64,000 bases of DNA from Chrysogorgia sp. JL179-B06. Its lineage: Eukaryota; Cnidaria; Anthozoa; Scleralcyonacea; Chrysogorgiidae. The notes beneath the pieces were generated by a model. That model worked only from the letters and a program-made list of their open reading frames with translations. It searched no databases and was not told the origin of the DNA. Below are positions 34,332 to 46,350 of this stretch, piece after piece; position 1 is the stretch's first letter, and every line of letters starts with the position of its first letter. Position numbers and translations under genes: made by a program. The stretch covers positions 4,203,501 through 4,267,500 of the forward strand of contig JAYKKM010000047.1 in assembly GCA_035772405.1 (NCBI GenBank). Direction: 5' to 3'.

Positions 34332-34848
34332 AATCAGGACAAGCGTTGCTAAATTTAATGTTTCCCCCTATTGTATTAGTACGACTATATAGAGGCTAGG
34401 AGAGAAGCTACTTAAGGTAATCTACCTATACGGGCTTCATCTACGTGAGATTTCACAAACGGGTGCTGCCTGAATAGCCTGAAGTGTTAGCCAACCCCTA
34501 AACATTCTCGTTCCCAGATCGGGAAACGAGATTGACCCCTAAACCCCTGCCACGCGAGTGTCAGATTGGTCCCAGACCCTTCTGTCATCACTATATAGGC
34601 GCAAAAAACGGCGTCACCTGGTAAGATGCAACAGGCAAACTTGGATTCATTTGAGCTGTGCTCGCTGCAGAATTACATATAGATGAAAACATTTGCTCAA
34701 CTTGCTGCAAATTGTCTTTCCGAGGTTCTAGATTTAGAGAAGGACCCCCGAAATAGAGCAGGACCCCCGAAACCCCTAAAAATGCGATCACCGATTATAT
34801 AGTTGCTTGTCGACTACAGCCCCCCCCCCCATTCCATTCCTACTCCTC
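34332..34848. other. About 515-bp insert inside the gypsy reverse transcriptase
   Basis: The gypsy frame leaves off after SDYSSP (about 34848) and resumes at VLVRK (about 34330), pieces that are adjacent in intact elements. The DNA between is therefore inserted. It contains a 110-bp stretch with good - strand splice signals (34618-34727) but no transposase, and its ends are not clearly defined. Confidence 0.45.
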
Positions 34849-36303
34849 TGTTAGCTGGAGATGAGTAGTCGCTCTGACTGGTGGTGATCACTCCCTTGTT
34901 GAGCAGCTCTTGAAGGGGTTACTTAACCTCTGCCAACTGATTTGGAGGAATCCGGCGATAACGTTGGATTATCGTCTGCCGTGCGAATGTTGTGCTTTAT
35001 GGTGGTCGTTCTTCCGAGGTCCTGTTCATTGTGTGCAAACATGTCAGCATATGTGCAGAAAATCATGCGAGGCTTTCCATTTCTCATCTGAAGTTCCGAG
35101 AAAGTCTGCCGGACAAGGTTATACCAGTAGGACGTTCCTGTTCATTCCGGGAGGTCGGCAGACTAACTGTTTCCTGTGAGGACGCGGGCACTCTGCAAGT
35201 CGGGAACACGACACTATACCACTTCGTCTGTACGCACATCGAAATTCAACTGTTCTTCACTAAGTACCTCTGCAGCAACATAGACTACACCGAGACGTGT
35301 CCGTGGCTTTAGCCAAACATCCTTATAGTTGGATTAGCAACATGGATAAGCTAGGAAACCTGTACTGGAAGCGTCCACCAAGGACGTTTGTTACTTGAAA
35401 CCATCGTCTGAATTGGCCAGCAGTGACTTCAGTTCTTCAATTGCTTCTTATTGTATCTCGACGGTCAGGCGTTGCTGCTCGATATGATCTGCCAGTAACT
35501 TCTGTTGCCTTTGGAGACCTTTTATCAACGACGTTTGCCCAAGACGAGGTCCCAATCACGGTTTGGATACTGCAGGCAGTCCCCTGTTTTTCTTCGCAAG
35601 TAGCATGGCCCAACTCCGTCACCTCTCGAACACGCGCAGACCAAGACCCACTGCTCTCGTCTTCATCGATCCAGTGCTGAACCTCGTATTTTATCTCCTT
35701 AAACGTCTTCGTAGGATGGTCCATCACCCAACGCTTGATGTCTGAGGATCACGGAGGTTCTCCAGGAACTGGTTGCGAAGCAGTCTCACCAGCGACAGGC
35801 GTGCCATCCAGGTGTTCCACTCAAGCCAACAGCACGTTCGACGTCCGCTATCCAGTATCCACTCTTCAACAACGCTGTTTTCACGGGTCCCGATCGATGA
35901 ACTTGCGAAGCTTCTTTTCCCTGGCCGGAACTTTCGCCATTATTGGACCAGTCGGAGCGTTGGATTGTGCTTGTCTGAGTAGGGTTTCCAACTCCTTCAG
36001 TTTATCGGCCAGTGCCAGAACAGATTCTTCTGAGGCCACACCTATATAGTTTGTTAACTCGTTCATAACTCGTATTTTAATACACAACTATTTTACATAA
36101 TTATATTATAAGGTGACGCATTGTATGCAACGAACAGACACGGAGACATTTTGGAAGCTATCTGTAACTCTTCACAAATTGTTCAGTATATATTGTTCAG
36201 TAATAAAAGTTCTTGAAGTTGTTGTCATGTTATCTTGTATGTTATGTATATATATAGTTATCTATTATATTATCTGAAGGGGCCCTGTTTATGGCATTCT
36301 GTG

Positions 36304-36650
36304 CAGTGGCGGCGGAAGATAGGTTTGGTTGGGGGGGGGGGGGGGGGGGGGCTGAACAGCAAGCGCAACCTCGGGGGGGGGGGATTTTGAAATCTAAAGT
36401 CTCTGAAATTCATAATACTTCTGGTCAGCAGTCATCAACAACTAATGGACGAAGTACTTCATGAAATAAGTATCGAACTATCGACACGATTTTCCCAGCT
36501 TAATTACGATTGCCATCCTGCAATGATATGGAATTTAAAAACTGCCTGATATCGAAGATGCACAAATATTCAATGAATAATATGGTCAAATAACTCTCAC
36601 TTTCGGCGCCCCCCCCCCCCCCCCCCTTTTCCCCGCTTCCGCCGCCTATG
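36304..36650. mobile_element. 347-bp hAT-like MITE with near-perfect 8-bp TSD
   Basis: CAGTGGCGGCGGAAG at the left and CTTCCGCCGCCTATG at the right are inverted with two mismatches. ATTCTGTG (36296-36303) and ATTCTGGG (36651-36658) flank it, an 8-bp duplication with one change. Poly-G near the left and poly-C near the right end face each other. Confidence 0.8.
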
Positions 36651-36658
36651 ATTCTGGG

Positions 36659-39058
36659 AGACGCACGCGGGACACCCACAACATTGAAAAGCTTCCAGAG
36701 CCCCTGGTATAGAATGACTTTAACGTAACGCGCTCGTCTAGCCTGAGATGGAACTGGCGATCGTAAATCAACTGAATGTTCACGGTTTACTGCTGCTAAT
36801 TTATATAGTAATGGTCAGAAATATAGTAAACAGTATACCTAACCAAACAATTCTGAGTTGGGAAACCACAATACAGCTGAAATAGGAAAATGACTTATTA
36901 TATAATCTACAATAACAGGATTTAGGTAAAGGAAGTGTGTTAATGCCGCAGACCATGAACGACCTAGTTTAATAACTGCAACAAGCGCGATTCCTACGGC
37001 ATGGTTCAATAGCGTAAAAATAAAAATAATAACTAAGCCTATATATAGGCTAGTTGTCACGAAATATGAAAGTCAGATTCTTTAACTTTTTTTTCAATGT
37101 TTTACATACAGTCTGGGGAACTGGTCAGGTCAATGGTATTTGGTCACCATTTCATGCCTCAATCAAATTGACTGAAGATGGGTGAATTTCGGTAAAACTT
37201 TAAATGCTAACACTAGCTTTGTAAATTGAAAAACATTTTGAGATCAAATGGTTAAAATGCTGGGATTCATTGGCTAATATGCCAAACATTCATTGATATT
37301 TCAGTGCCCAGTTTGGCATGATAATCACAGGCTATTTTTCCTGGTTCATCATTACTTGTGAAGCGACGATATTATAGTTTTAGAGAACAAGTTTCGTTCA
37401 AGCCACCTGCATGATGGCGGAGAAATAGATTATATACAGTGTTATATACAGTGTTATAACAGTATATAAAGTAAAATATGGCACTGCAAAATTTATATCT
37501 TTTATTGGAGGACGTTTATTATCTCTTATGCTTTGACATGGTCTTTGGGTCCTTATATATATATTTAACTAATCAAATGAACGACTCATGGTGCCTATAT
37601 ACCGAAATTTACTTGAGTTCATAGGTGTTCTATATATATATCTTTCTTTGGACGACGTTTATTATGTCTTCATACGTGTTCTATTGATTATATACATTGT
37701 TTATGACGTTGTATATATATATATGTTATTTACCGGCTGGGAGGTCCGTAATATTTTTCCAGTACGGACCGACCAAAACGGTAAATAACGTGTTTATTTT
37801 TTTTGAGCAAAGTCAAAAAAATTGCAATTTTTTGGCGCGAAAAGTTGCGAGAGGTCCGTACTGGTGTGATACGGACCTCGTACTCAGCCAATCAAAAGGC
37901 TCTATTTTAGTTACGGACCTGAGTTACGGACCTCAAAAAAAATAAATTATCTTAATCTATGCATATAACTGTTCTCTTGCCAAATAGATATTAAATATCC
38001 CATCCCATACCTCGCCAATCCTATATGACACCAGTGGCGAAATATTGAGATTGATGGATAAGTTAAAAATAAATCTATGCATATAATTATTATTTTTGCA
38101 TGACAAATAAACTAAATATCCCATCCTATATGACTCTAGTGGGAAAATATTGAGATTAGTGATGGATAAGTTAATGTTCTCTTTCTTTCGTTTACAACAG
38201 AATTGTTCCAAAGGTGAAATTCCCCCGTTTAAAATTGCTTGCATCGCGCTTTAGCGTTTTCACTGCTTGAGTGTATCAACAAGCCATGACCATACACTAT
38301 TACATTGACACAGACAAAAGCAACTTTCTTTTTAAAATTTGGTATTAATGTCGCCTCAAATATGCACCTGTCCTTTGGGTGGCCAAATTAATAAGCAGCT
38401 CAACTGTTAGATGGGTTAACCAAAAAATAAACAACAAACATTCTATCACAAGAAATTTAACCTCCAAAGTCGCCCAAATTTTGTCCGCCATTGCTCAAAA
38501 CTTGTACCAGACGAGCCAAAACTTGTACCAGCGATTTCAACACAGTAGAGTATGTGATTGTGACGTCAGAGACTCAACACGTGACAAAGCTTTATGGAAA
38601 TTATACGACTAGCTTTATATTCATACACAACTAGCCACGTGTTGAGTCTTTGACGTCACTTCCTCTAATCGCAACCTAAGCGTCTGGAACATGTTCGAGT
38701 AATGGCGGCCGTATAATCTCGTATGAAAAAAATCAGAAAAGGCGACTTCCCATGCTCGCAATTGCTTGAAATTCGGGATTTGATCACAGGGGCACTTTTT
38801 CAGTTAATAGTAAGTGATCACAGGATCAATGGATGACATTTCTTGCAAACAACCCATCATTCCCACATAATATTATTTTCTTAATACGTTAGCTATATCA
38901 TAATTCTTGCTTAATTTAACACACTTTACATTTCTGTTAACATTATTATTTTGTAAATGTGTAACTCACATTTAGTTTTTCGTTCTCCATTTAGTTTTGT
39001 TTTTTTAGTTCGTCGTCGTTCGTTTAAACTGTTCCAGCTGATCACACAGGAACATCCG
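36659..39058. other. Non-coding stretch with small foldbacks
   Basis: Near-palindrome GTTATTTACCG...CGGTAAATAAC at 37723-37790 sits in a cluster of GGTCCGTA/TACGGACC phrases (to about 37940). An inverted repeat at 38561-38658 has TGACGTCAGAGACTCAACAC as its arm. A near-duplicate of about 85 bp (ATGCATATAA...CTATATGACACCAGTGG(C/G)GAAAATATTGAG) spans 37960-38165. No coding exon recognised. Confidence 0.45.
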
Positions 39059-39059
39059 T

Positions 39060-41175
39060 TTCTAACAACCATTGTATGGTTTGTTCATCCAATTCAGCCA
39101 GACCCATTCGGCCACAAGGCGGTCTGTAGATTGGGCAGGCAGAAATGAGGTGCTCCACGGTCTGGGGGGAGCCGCAGGGACAGGAATCGTTGTCCATGGC
39201 TCGGATCTTGTGAAGGAAGGAACGAGTCTTCCCCCGGCTTGGCGCGGCAGATGGCAACCAGGCGGCTTGCTAGTTGGTTCGGGGATGAAGTTGTGCAGGA
39301 AGGTGTCGGCACCTTGCCAGGCTTCCTTCCATCTCTGCTCTACCCATGATGATGTCAGCAGGCGCGGATTTAGAAGTTAGTCGCATAAATTAGATTTAGA
39401 ATTTGCAATTCAAAATACCTGTGAATAACAATCCTATTGGATAGGTTGTTGTTCTGAATTATTCTTAAGAAAAGCATAACCAATAGGGTTGTTCATGGAG
39501 TGTCTAATTTATGCGACTAACTTCTAAATCCGCGCCTGGATGTCAGGGGGGAGCGGTTATGAATTTCTTTCGCGAAGACGGAAAAGTGTGCACGGAGAAT
39601 TCGTTGCGGGGGCGCATCGTCGGGGACGGAGGGCACTAGGGAGCCTGCTTGGTTTGATTTGTTGGCCAGTTTCAGCACCAAGTGCTCCCGTCGGATCGAG
39701 GATGGGGGAATGCCTGCCACTATCGGTAACAAGTGCGTAGGTGTAGGGGCAATTGTTCCGGAAATGAGGCGGAGTGCGTCGTTGATGATAACATCCATCA
39801 GCTTTGTGTGATGGCTGTGGGCCCATACGGGTGCGGCGTATTCTGCGGTCGAGTACACCAGGGCCAGCACTGAGGTGCGCAGAGTCGTGAAATTAGCACC
39901 CCAGCCAGTGCCAGTCAGCTTCCTTATCAGGTTGACGCGCTTACTGGTCTTGTCCGCGGCTTTCACCAGGTTGGCTCTGAAGGTAAGGCTACGGTCAAAT
40001 GTGACTCCAAGATACACGGAATTGGGGTCGAATCTGAGCTTCCTCCCATTATGCATGATCGTGAGTTCGTGCTTGGCTAGTCTATTAGCGAGGTGGAATA
40101 TGGAACAGACAGTCTTGGATTCACTGAGTTTCATATGTCATCGGTGGAAATACTGGCTCACGATCTGGAGGTCGGATTCGAGGGTGTTCTCGATAGCAGC
40201 GAATGATTTTCCGAGAAACCGAGCGTGCTGTCGTCCGCGTAGATGTACTGCCCGGATAAAGTGTAAGGTATGTCCGCGTATAAATATTGTAGAGGACGGG
40301 CGCAAGCACAGACCCCTGGGAGAGGCCGTTTCTTAATTTCCGCCTTCTGCTGCGTTCCCCGTTCGATGTCTCGACATAGAAATACCGGTCCTGAACCATC
40401 ATCATCATGAATTTCACGATTTTGATGTCTGGCATGATGCGGAGGAGCTTCAGATACAGGCCTCTATGCCACACGGTATCGTAGGCGGCAGTGAGATCGA
40501 TGAGGACCAGTCCGAATTTCTCCTTGCGTTGAAAAGACGATTCAATGTCGTTAACGAGGCGTGTAATTTGGTCGGTTGTGGATCGGCCTTTCCTGAATCC
40601 AGCTTGGGCGTGTGGAAGGTGTAGCTTGACGACGTCGTTTATTCGAGACATGATTATACGTTCCAACAGTTTATACGTCAAGCTGAGGAGGGAGATTGGC
40701 CGATAGCTCTTTGGGTCGTCAGCAGGCTTTCTGGGCTTGAGGATGGCGGTAACCTTCGCTTGCCTCCAGACTGCGGGAATGGATGTCTTGTCTAAGCAGT
40801 CCGACAGGAAGGACCTAAGCCATTCGATGGCATGGAGGCCCATGTTCTTCAACAGCTCAGGGTGGATTTGGTCAACGCCAGGAGCCTTACCATTCCGGAG
40901 GCAGAGGATAGCGTCGAAGATTTCCGCGGTAGTAAGGCAGCCAGAGAGAGGGCTACTAGAAGGCAGAGTCTTGAGGGCCTCTTTGATGTCCGCGTTGACT
41001 TGGCGGGAGTGGGTCTTCGCCTCGGGGCTCACATCCTTCCATTTCCCGTTCTCCACGAGCACGGAGGCAATGGAATTGGCGGACACCGGGCAGGGTTTCG
41101 GAGTGTTACCGACTAAACTCGCACATGTCGTTTCCCATAACGCCTTGCGCGCATCGTTACTACTCCACTCCACGT
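39060..41175 (-). mobile_element. Jockey-like LINE, 5'-truncated and frameshifted
   Basis: On the - strand 41173-40270 is open and reads KAPGVDQIHPELLKNMG, ILKPRKPADDPKSYRPISLL, QAGFRKGRSTTDQI, LIDLTAAYDTVWH and GLSQGSVLAPVLYNIYT: ordered reverse transcriptase blocks. A frameshift then moves the catalytic YADD (about 40240) to another frame. 40134-39540 carries the thumb (YLGVTFDRSLTFRANLVKAA, YAAPVW), and 39257-39060 the Cys/His end CPCGSPQTVEHLISACP. An endonuclease is absent, so it is 5'-truncated. It is interrupted by the MITE at 39359-39538; with that removed, the frame continues from SPLTS into SWVEQRW. Confidence 0.88.
39359..39538. mobile_element. 180-bp hAT-like MITE inside the LINE, perfect TSD
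   Basis: CAGGCGCGGATTTAGAAGTT with AGTCGCATAAATTAGA is mirrored exactly at the right end. GATGTCAG at 39351-39358 and 39539-39546 is a perfect 8-bp duplication. The insertion postdates the LINE. Confidence 0.92.
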
Positions 41176-42060
41176 GTTTTTCCGCGCGCTTTCACGCAAA
41201 TAAGCCTACGAGGCTGTGTTACATCATGTAGACATGAGATTGTATGCAGTACTTGGATGTCAATAATTAAATATATATTTGTCGTACAGTCATAAATACC
41301 AGTTTGAAAGTTTTTACAGTAAATTTCTACATTTTACACTTTGCTGCATTAATATGGTAATTAAGTTACTAATAGTTAATGTTGCCTGCTATACAATAAC
41401 CTAAAAAGTCAAAGTTTACACCAATTAAATAAAAAGTCAAATTTAAATTGTTACCATTTCTAATGATAAGAAAAATTATTCATGGTTGTGTTTTGTCTAT
41501 ATCAAGTCCATTCTTCCATCAAACATGCATTCATCGCTAACTTAATTTTTAGCTCTATTTTACTCCATTTTATACAAACATTTTAAAAAGAAACAGTACG
41601 CCTAGGAAATCTCATTGTAATCTACCATTAAGTGCCGACGTAAGTGCTGTTCCTTTCTCCCATATAAAGTACAAAACCCATCACTGCGCAGAGCCGTAAT
41701 GGGATTGGACTGCTGGGGGGCATGCCCCCACGGAAAATATTTGAAATTAGGATCTCTGAAATAGGATTTCCTGACTTCTGAGAGTAATTTCCAGCAAGTA
41801 GTTTAAGGGTTCTAAACTGGCAGAAAGTCGCCAAAGCAAATTATTGGGGGGTGGGGGGGGGGGGGGGGGTGTGTCACACTGTCTTATTCGTTGTATTTGT
41901 ATGTACTTTTTGTTGGCGTAATGGAGCCGGCAGTCCAGTTACATATTGGGTCAGTGGACCGAAGGTTTTCAGGAAAGCTGTAAAGATGGTGGATAGATTT
42001 GTTGATTTGCCAATTGTGCAATGCGCTTATGGATATTTTATTTGAATAAAAGTACTAGCT
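41176..42060. other. Region upstream of the SLC25A39/40-like start
   Basis: AT-rich to 41640, then a fragment with GGGGGGCATGCCCCC and a G run at 41846-41870 that resembles the hAT-like elements. The promoter of the carrier gene and any 5' UTR should lie here or further left, but I see no clear TATA or initiator. The 64-codon frame at 41851-42045 is not recognisable. Confidence 0.4.
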
Positions 42061-42127
42061 ATGGAAATATCACCTGGTCAACAAGTTATAGCCTGCTGCA
42101 GTGGCGCAGTTCTCACTTCACTTATGA
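42061..42127 (+). CDS. SLC25A40: SLC25A39/40-like carrier, first coding exon
   Basis: ATG at 42061 opens MEISPGQQVIACCSGAVLTS LM, matching the start of transmembrane helix 1 in the SLC25A39/40 group (pattern ITPLQQMLASCTGAILTSVI). The exon ends at CTTATGA|GTAAGC with one base over. The start is chosen because the frame is closed a few codons upstream and the family's N-terminus is short. Family knowledge: six-helix inner-membrane carriers; SLC25A39 and SLC25A40 are needed for glutathione import into mitochondria. The symbol is for the group; 39 and 40 arose by vertebrate duplication, so either name is approximate. Confidence 0.85.
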
Positions 42128-43510
42128 GTAAGCGTCATTCTAACTAATCTAACATAACATGTTTTATGCACTGATGCACATGTGTTTATTACATAGAGGA
42201 TTTTTACTTCGAGTGTTGATGAAGCGAATGAGCGAAGCGAATGAGCGAAGCGAATGAGTGAGAAATATTATCATCCAAGTGGCCAGGTTCTTTTTATTAT
42301 ATTGAAATCGATGAAATAGCAATGATGTTATCATCATTGCTATTTCATCGATTTCAATATAATAATGATGATATCTTCTTTCAATATAATAATGATGATA
42401 TCGATTTCAATATAATAATGATATCTTCACTTGTGAAGATAATCTGTCCACAATCACAGAACCCTAAATGCTAATTTTTTAAAATTGTTGCATGAATAGG
42501 GATATTTAGGGTTAGAATTAGGTTTTTTTAGGATGATTTAGTAATGGCAGATATTGAACGGTCGTGGCTAAATGCCAGTGGTGTGAGTACTCGTTACAGT
42601 TAACTCGTTAGAGTAACGCATTACCGTGTACTCGTTACATTTGTAGTAATTTTAACCGGTAATTAATTACTTTTTTGGCAAAGGAACGAAAAAGGTAATT
42701 AATTACAAAACAAAGGAACGCGTTCTTTTGCAGAAGAAAGTTACAAATTCCTTTCCTTAAATCTTTCATAAATATAATAAATGTTATTTACCATCGAAAG
42801 GTACCTATCGACAGATGAAAACAACTAAAGTTTGATGTGGAAACATGCTTGAAGTACATAGGTATTATGGCTCATGCTATGGCTAAAGGCCTTCTTGAAA
42901 ATAGAGCAGACCCTGGGGGCTGGGGACGATGTTGTCCCCATGACACACACTCTCAACACGTGTCAAAAGGTCATTTGACCTGTTTCTGGATTAATTCAAA
43001 AGCGAAATCCCAGACGTTAGTGTCAATAATATGGCAGAATATGTATAAACAATCGTTGTTATACCAATGATACGGACGAGTTAAACACGATCTGGCTAGA
43101 GAAAATCCAATAGCTGTGGCTGTGCTCTGGCTATGAAATTGGCTCTTCCAGAGCCTGGATGTGTAGAAGCTGACGCCATTGTTGTTGTGGACAACAAATT
43201 TAATTGTTTAGACTATTAATAATGCAATGTTTCATAATAACAATTGTTATTAAATGTTAAAAGTTGAAACCCAACCTCATTCTTCAATATTGAAACTTGT
43301 TTCTACTGTTCTTCAACTACATAATTTTTCAAAACATTACTCTGTCAGTTACAAAACTTCCCTCACCATTTAACTGGTTTGTGGCACTTAATAAAAATCT
43401 TGTTGCTAGCATAACCTTAACCCTATAAACATTCATCTGCAAAGTGCTAAGCTAAGAAACTATTATGTTGACAGTTATCTTACATGTTGGTCTTGTTTAT
43501 TTGACTATAG
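42128..43510. other. Carrier intron 1
   Basis: Contains repeated GAGCGAAGCGAAT (42220-42260) and the palindrome at 42295-42366. The rest is AT-rich with no exon seen. Confidence 0.6.
42295..42425. repeat. Palindrome and TTTCAATATAATAATGATGA repeats
   Basis: TATTATATTGAAATCGATGA AATAGCAATGATG is followed by its reverse complement with almost no loop. The right part is then repeated twice more as TTTCAATATAATAATGAT(GAT)ATC. Confidence 0.85.
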
Positions 43511-43570
43511 TGACTCCATTTGATGTCATCAAAGTACGACTACAAGCTCAAACCAGGATTGGTGCAGTTG
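43511..43570 (+). CDS. SLC25A40: SLC25A39/40-like carrier, exon 2
   Basis: Acceptor TTGACTATAG; TG completes ATG with the base left by exon 1. It encodes TPFDVIKVRLQAQTRIGAV, the first carrier signature PxDxxK (here P-F-D-V-I-K), at the end of helix 1. Donor GTTG|GTAATT leaves one base. Exact identity of the motif and of RLQAQ makes this secure. Confidence 0.88.
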
Positions 43571-44227
43571 GTAATTGAACAGTCACACACAGTTTATTCT
43601 TTGATACAATTTCTTGTAATGATTTTGGGAGCTTGGAGTACTGACAGACATACAGTACATGGACGATCGATGAATGCTCAGACAAGAATCAAATCTTGTG
43701 ACCTTCTGGTTGCCACAGCAGTTAGACGCACTATCTATCAAGCTACAGTACCAACACTCACATAGAGAGTGAAGGTTACAATCATGTGTTTGTTTGGATG
43801 TGATAGTACTCTGTATGTGGCAATCACTATAAATTAAACAATATATTACAGGTTTCAAGTTTCACATTACAGGTTTCAGTGTTCCCAATAGAAGCTGGCG
43901 GAAAACCACCACTGTATGCCGATTCACCACTGTCTACTTCGAGTAATTTTGTACTTCAAATAATACTAGTTTTATATATTGACTCCTCAGTTGTTGTGGC
44001 CTTATGGGATGCATTATGCCGCCTATATTAATGTCAAACACCTCCTGATGGAAATTCTATATGAAACCCTTGGTTTGATCCCTGTCGTCTGGAACACGTT
44101 TTCTAAGCATTTGAGCTCTTCAATCATCCATGTATTGTCAGTATATTCTTTGTTGAATATTGTGAGTTGTGTCTCTTTTGCATTTAATTATATTAATGTA
44201 TAGCCTTTCTTCAATTTGTTTCTTTAG
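43571..44227. other. Carrier intron 2
   Basis: 657 bp, GT..AG. No element recognised. Confidence 0.6.
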
Positions 44228-44325
44228 AAAGATGTATGGTTTGCTTTAATGGCATTATGGATCACCTTTACGTTTGTCCAACACCCAAATATTGTCCTCC
44301 TACACAAACTTTCAACTCAACGTTG
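44228..44325 (+). CDS. SLC25A40: SLC25A39/40-like carrier, exon 3 (cysteine-rich matrix loop)
   Basis: Acceptor GTTTCTTTAG; AA completes GAA. It encodes ERCMVCFNGIMDHLYVCPTP KYCPPTQTFNSTL, matching the loop peculiar to this carrier group (SLC25A39 pattern KCLLYCNGVLEPLYLCPNGARC). The loop has four cysteines, as in human SLC25A39, where a four-cysteine iron-sulphur site has been described. Here the second Cys is one residue earlier (CMVCF versus CLLYC). Donor ACGTTG|GTTAGT in phase 0. The last 26 bp and the donor are duplicated at 45494-45519. Confidence 0.88.
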
Positions 44326-46350
44326 GTTAGTTCAATTAACAAAATAACAGAAATCTAAAATGTTTTACTTGTCTAATTAAACAAAATGCAATCAGAAAAG
44401 TAGCATCTCAAAAACTCAAGATATAAGTCAAAACCAAGGTGATTTCAACTAGCAATATTCCCACTTTATTTAGTCTGGAAGGGTTCGAATTAAAGATAAA
44501 AAGTTGATTCACTGAATTGACTGAAAATTAAGATGTTTCAAGGGGGCGGTCCATACTGTCATTGGGATTGTGGGATAGTAAAGCGGTAAGAAACAAAAAC
44601 TTGAAAAGGAATGAAAGTGCATGAGCTGCAGTACCGCTCACATGAAACCTAACCATTCTCGAGAGTTTTTTGCGAGCGAGAATGAAAACATTGATAGCTA
44701 ACGAGACTTTGCGCTCGCTACGCTAATGAGACTTTACGCTCGTTTCTCGAGCACTTTAAACTGACAATACTCATAAAGATTGCATCAACAAAAAACGGGT
44801 ATAGTTGTCCACATTCGGCAATGTCGTCGCAAATGCTGTCGCACTCAAGGTTTGCATCTTTGTGGGAATTTTTGCGGGAAAACTCGATATGGAATTATTT
44901 CTGACACCGAGCAGAGTTCCTTGCATTGATTTCCCCTTGTCCTTCGCAAAACAAATATCTGCTGCATAACCGCGACAGAGAGAGAGAGAGGCTGCCCGTC
45001 GATGCGACGATGACTGTCTGCGTTTTGTTCCTATCTGTTGCACGCTCGTTCGTGGCTCAGTAAACCGACTCGACTTCCGCACGTCCGATCACAGTAGTGC
45101 CTTTCTCTCGCGCAGCGTGACGTCGCGAGCGTTTTAGCATTGTTTGTACTTCTCGTGCGATCAAAGTACGTGAGACCGTCGTGTATGGTGTTCCTCCATG
45201 CGCATCTCTCAAGTGCCATATCTTGCCACGTGTTCACGGGTATACTTCACTGCTTGAAGGTGTCTTTGAGAGAGTCTTTCCATCGCAGCATGGGTCGGCC
45301 GACGGCTATCTTTCCATGAACGAGTTCACCGAGGAGCAACTGTTTCGGGATACGATCGTCCGACATGCGAGCTAAATGTCCCGCCTAGCGCATTTGCATT
45401 TTCCGGAGTGTGGTTTCTATGTCTAACGTGTCAGCTCGGGTTAAAACGTCGTCGTTTATCACTCGTTGGTGCTACGATATGCAGAGAATCGCTCTACACA
45501 AACTTTCAATTCAACGTTGGTTAGTTCAATTAACAAAATAACAGAAATCTAAAATGTTTTACTTGTCTAATTAAACAAAATGCAATCAGAAAAGTAGCGT
45601 CTCAATATATGAGTCAAAGCCAAGGTGATTTAAACTAGCAATATTCCCACTTTATTTAGTCTGGATTCTGGAAATGTTCGAATTAAAGACAAAAAGTTGA
45701 TTCACTGAATTGACTGAAAATTAAGATGTTTCAGGGGGGTACTAGTCAAGGGTGCAATGACCGGTCCATACTGTCATTGGGATTGTGGGATAGTAAAGCG
45801 GTAAGAAACAAAAACTTGAAAAGGAATGAAAGTGCATGAGCTGCAGTCGCATGAAACCTAACCATTCCCGAGAGTTTTTTTTCGAGCGAGAATGAAAACA
45901 TCGATAGCTAACGAGACTTCGCGCTCGCTACGCTAATTAGACTTTGCGCTCGTTTCTCGAGCACTCTAAACTGACAATACTCATAAAGATTGCATCAACA
46001 AAAAACGGGTATAGTTGTCCACATTCGGCATTGTCGTCGCAAATGCTGTCGCGCTCAATGTTTGCTAGAAAACTCGATATGGAATTATTTCTGACACCGA
46101 GCAGAGTTCCTTGCATTGATTCCCCCTTGTCCTTCGCAAAAGGTGTCTTTGAAGGTGTCTTTGAGAGAGTCTTTCCATCGCAGCATGGGTCGGCCGACGG
46201 CTCTCTTTCCATGAACGAGTTCACCGAGGAGCAACTGTTTCGGGATACGATCGTCCGACATGCGAGCTAAATGTTTGCGTTTTCCGGAACGTTTCAGCTC
46301 GGGTTAAAACGTCGTTTATCACTCGTTGGTGCTATACGATATGCGGAGAA
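44300..46350. repeat. Tandem duplication starting inside exon 3
   Basis: The segment 44300-45490 (end of exon 3, intron DNA, 3' part of a LINE) is repeated from 45494: TACACAAACTTTCAACTCAA / TACACAAACTTTCAATTCAA, GTTAGTTCAATTAACAAAAT, CTGAATTGACTGAAAATTAA and so on. Offset is about 1194 bp. Copy 2 has 24 extra bases near 45740 and lacks about 300 bp of LINE found in copy 1 (about 44950-45250). Copy 2 carries only a donor half of the exon, without an acceptor. Confidence 0.85.
44940..45490 (-). mobile_element. LINE 3' end (duplicated copy)
   Basis: On the - strand: MLRWKDSLKDTFKQ-like, NTWQDMALERCAWRNTIHDG and the C-terminal CDRTCGSRVGLLSHERAC zinc-finger-like end, the layout at the end of many APE-type LINE ORF2s. 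It is joined at 45490 directly to the copied exon-3 tail. Confidence 0.75.

Noticed and set aside
34618..34727. Candidate MEIOC exon on the - strand (PRKDNLQQVEQMFSSICNSA...) with good splice signals and a phase 0 end matching 16352
   Set aside because: It lies inside a roughly 515-bp insert within the gypsy reverse transcriptase, so a native exon of the gene is unlikely there. It could be a captured fragment, but nothing confirms it.
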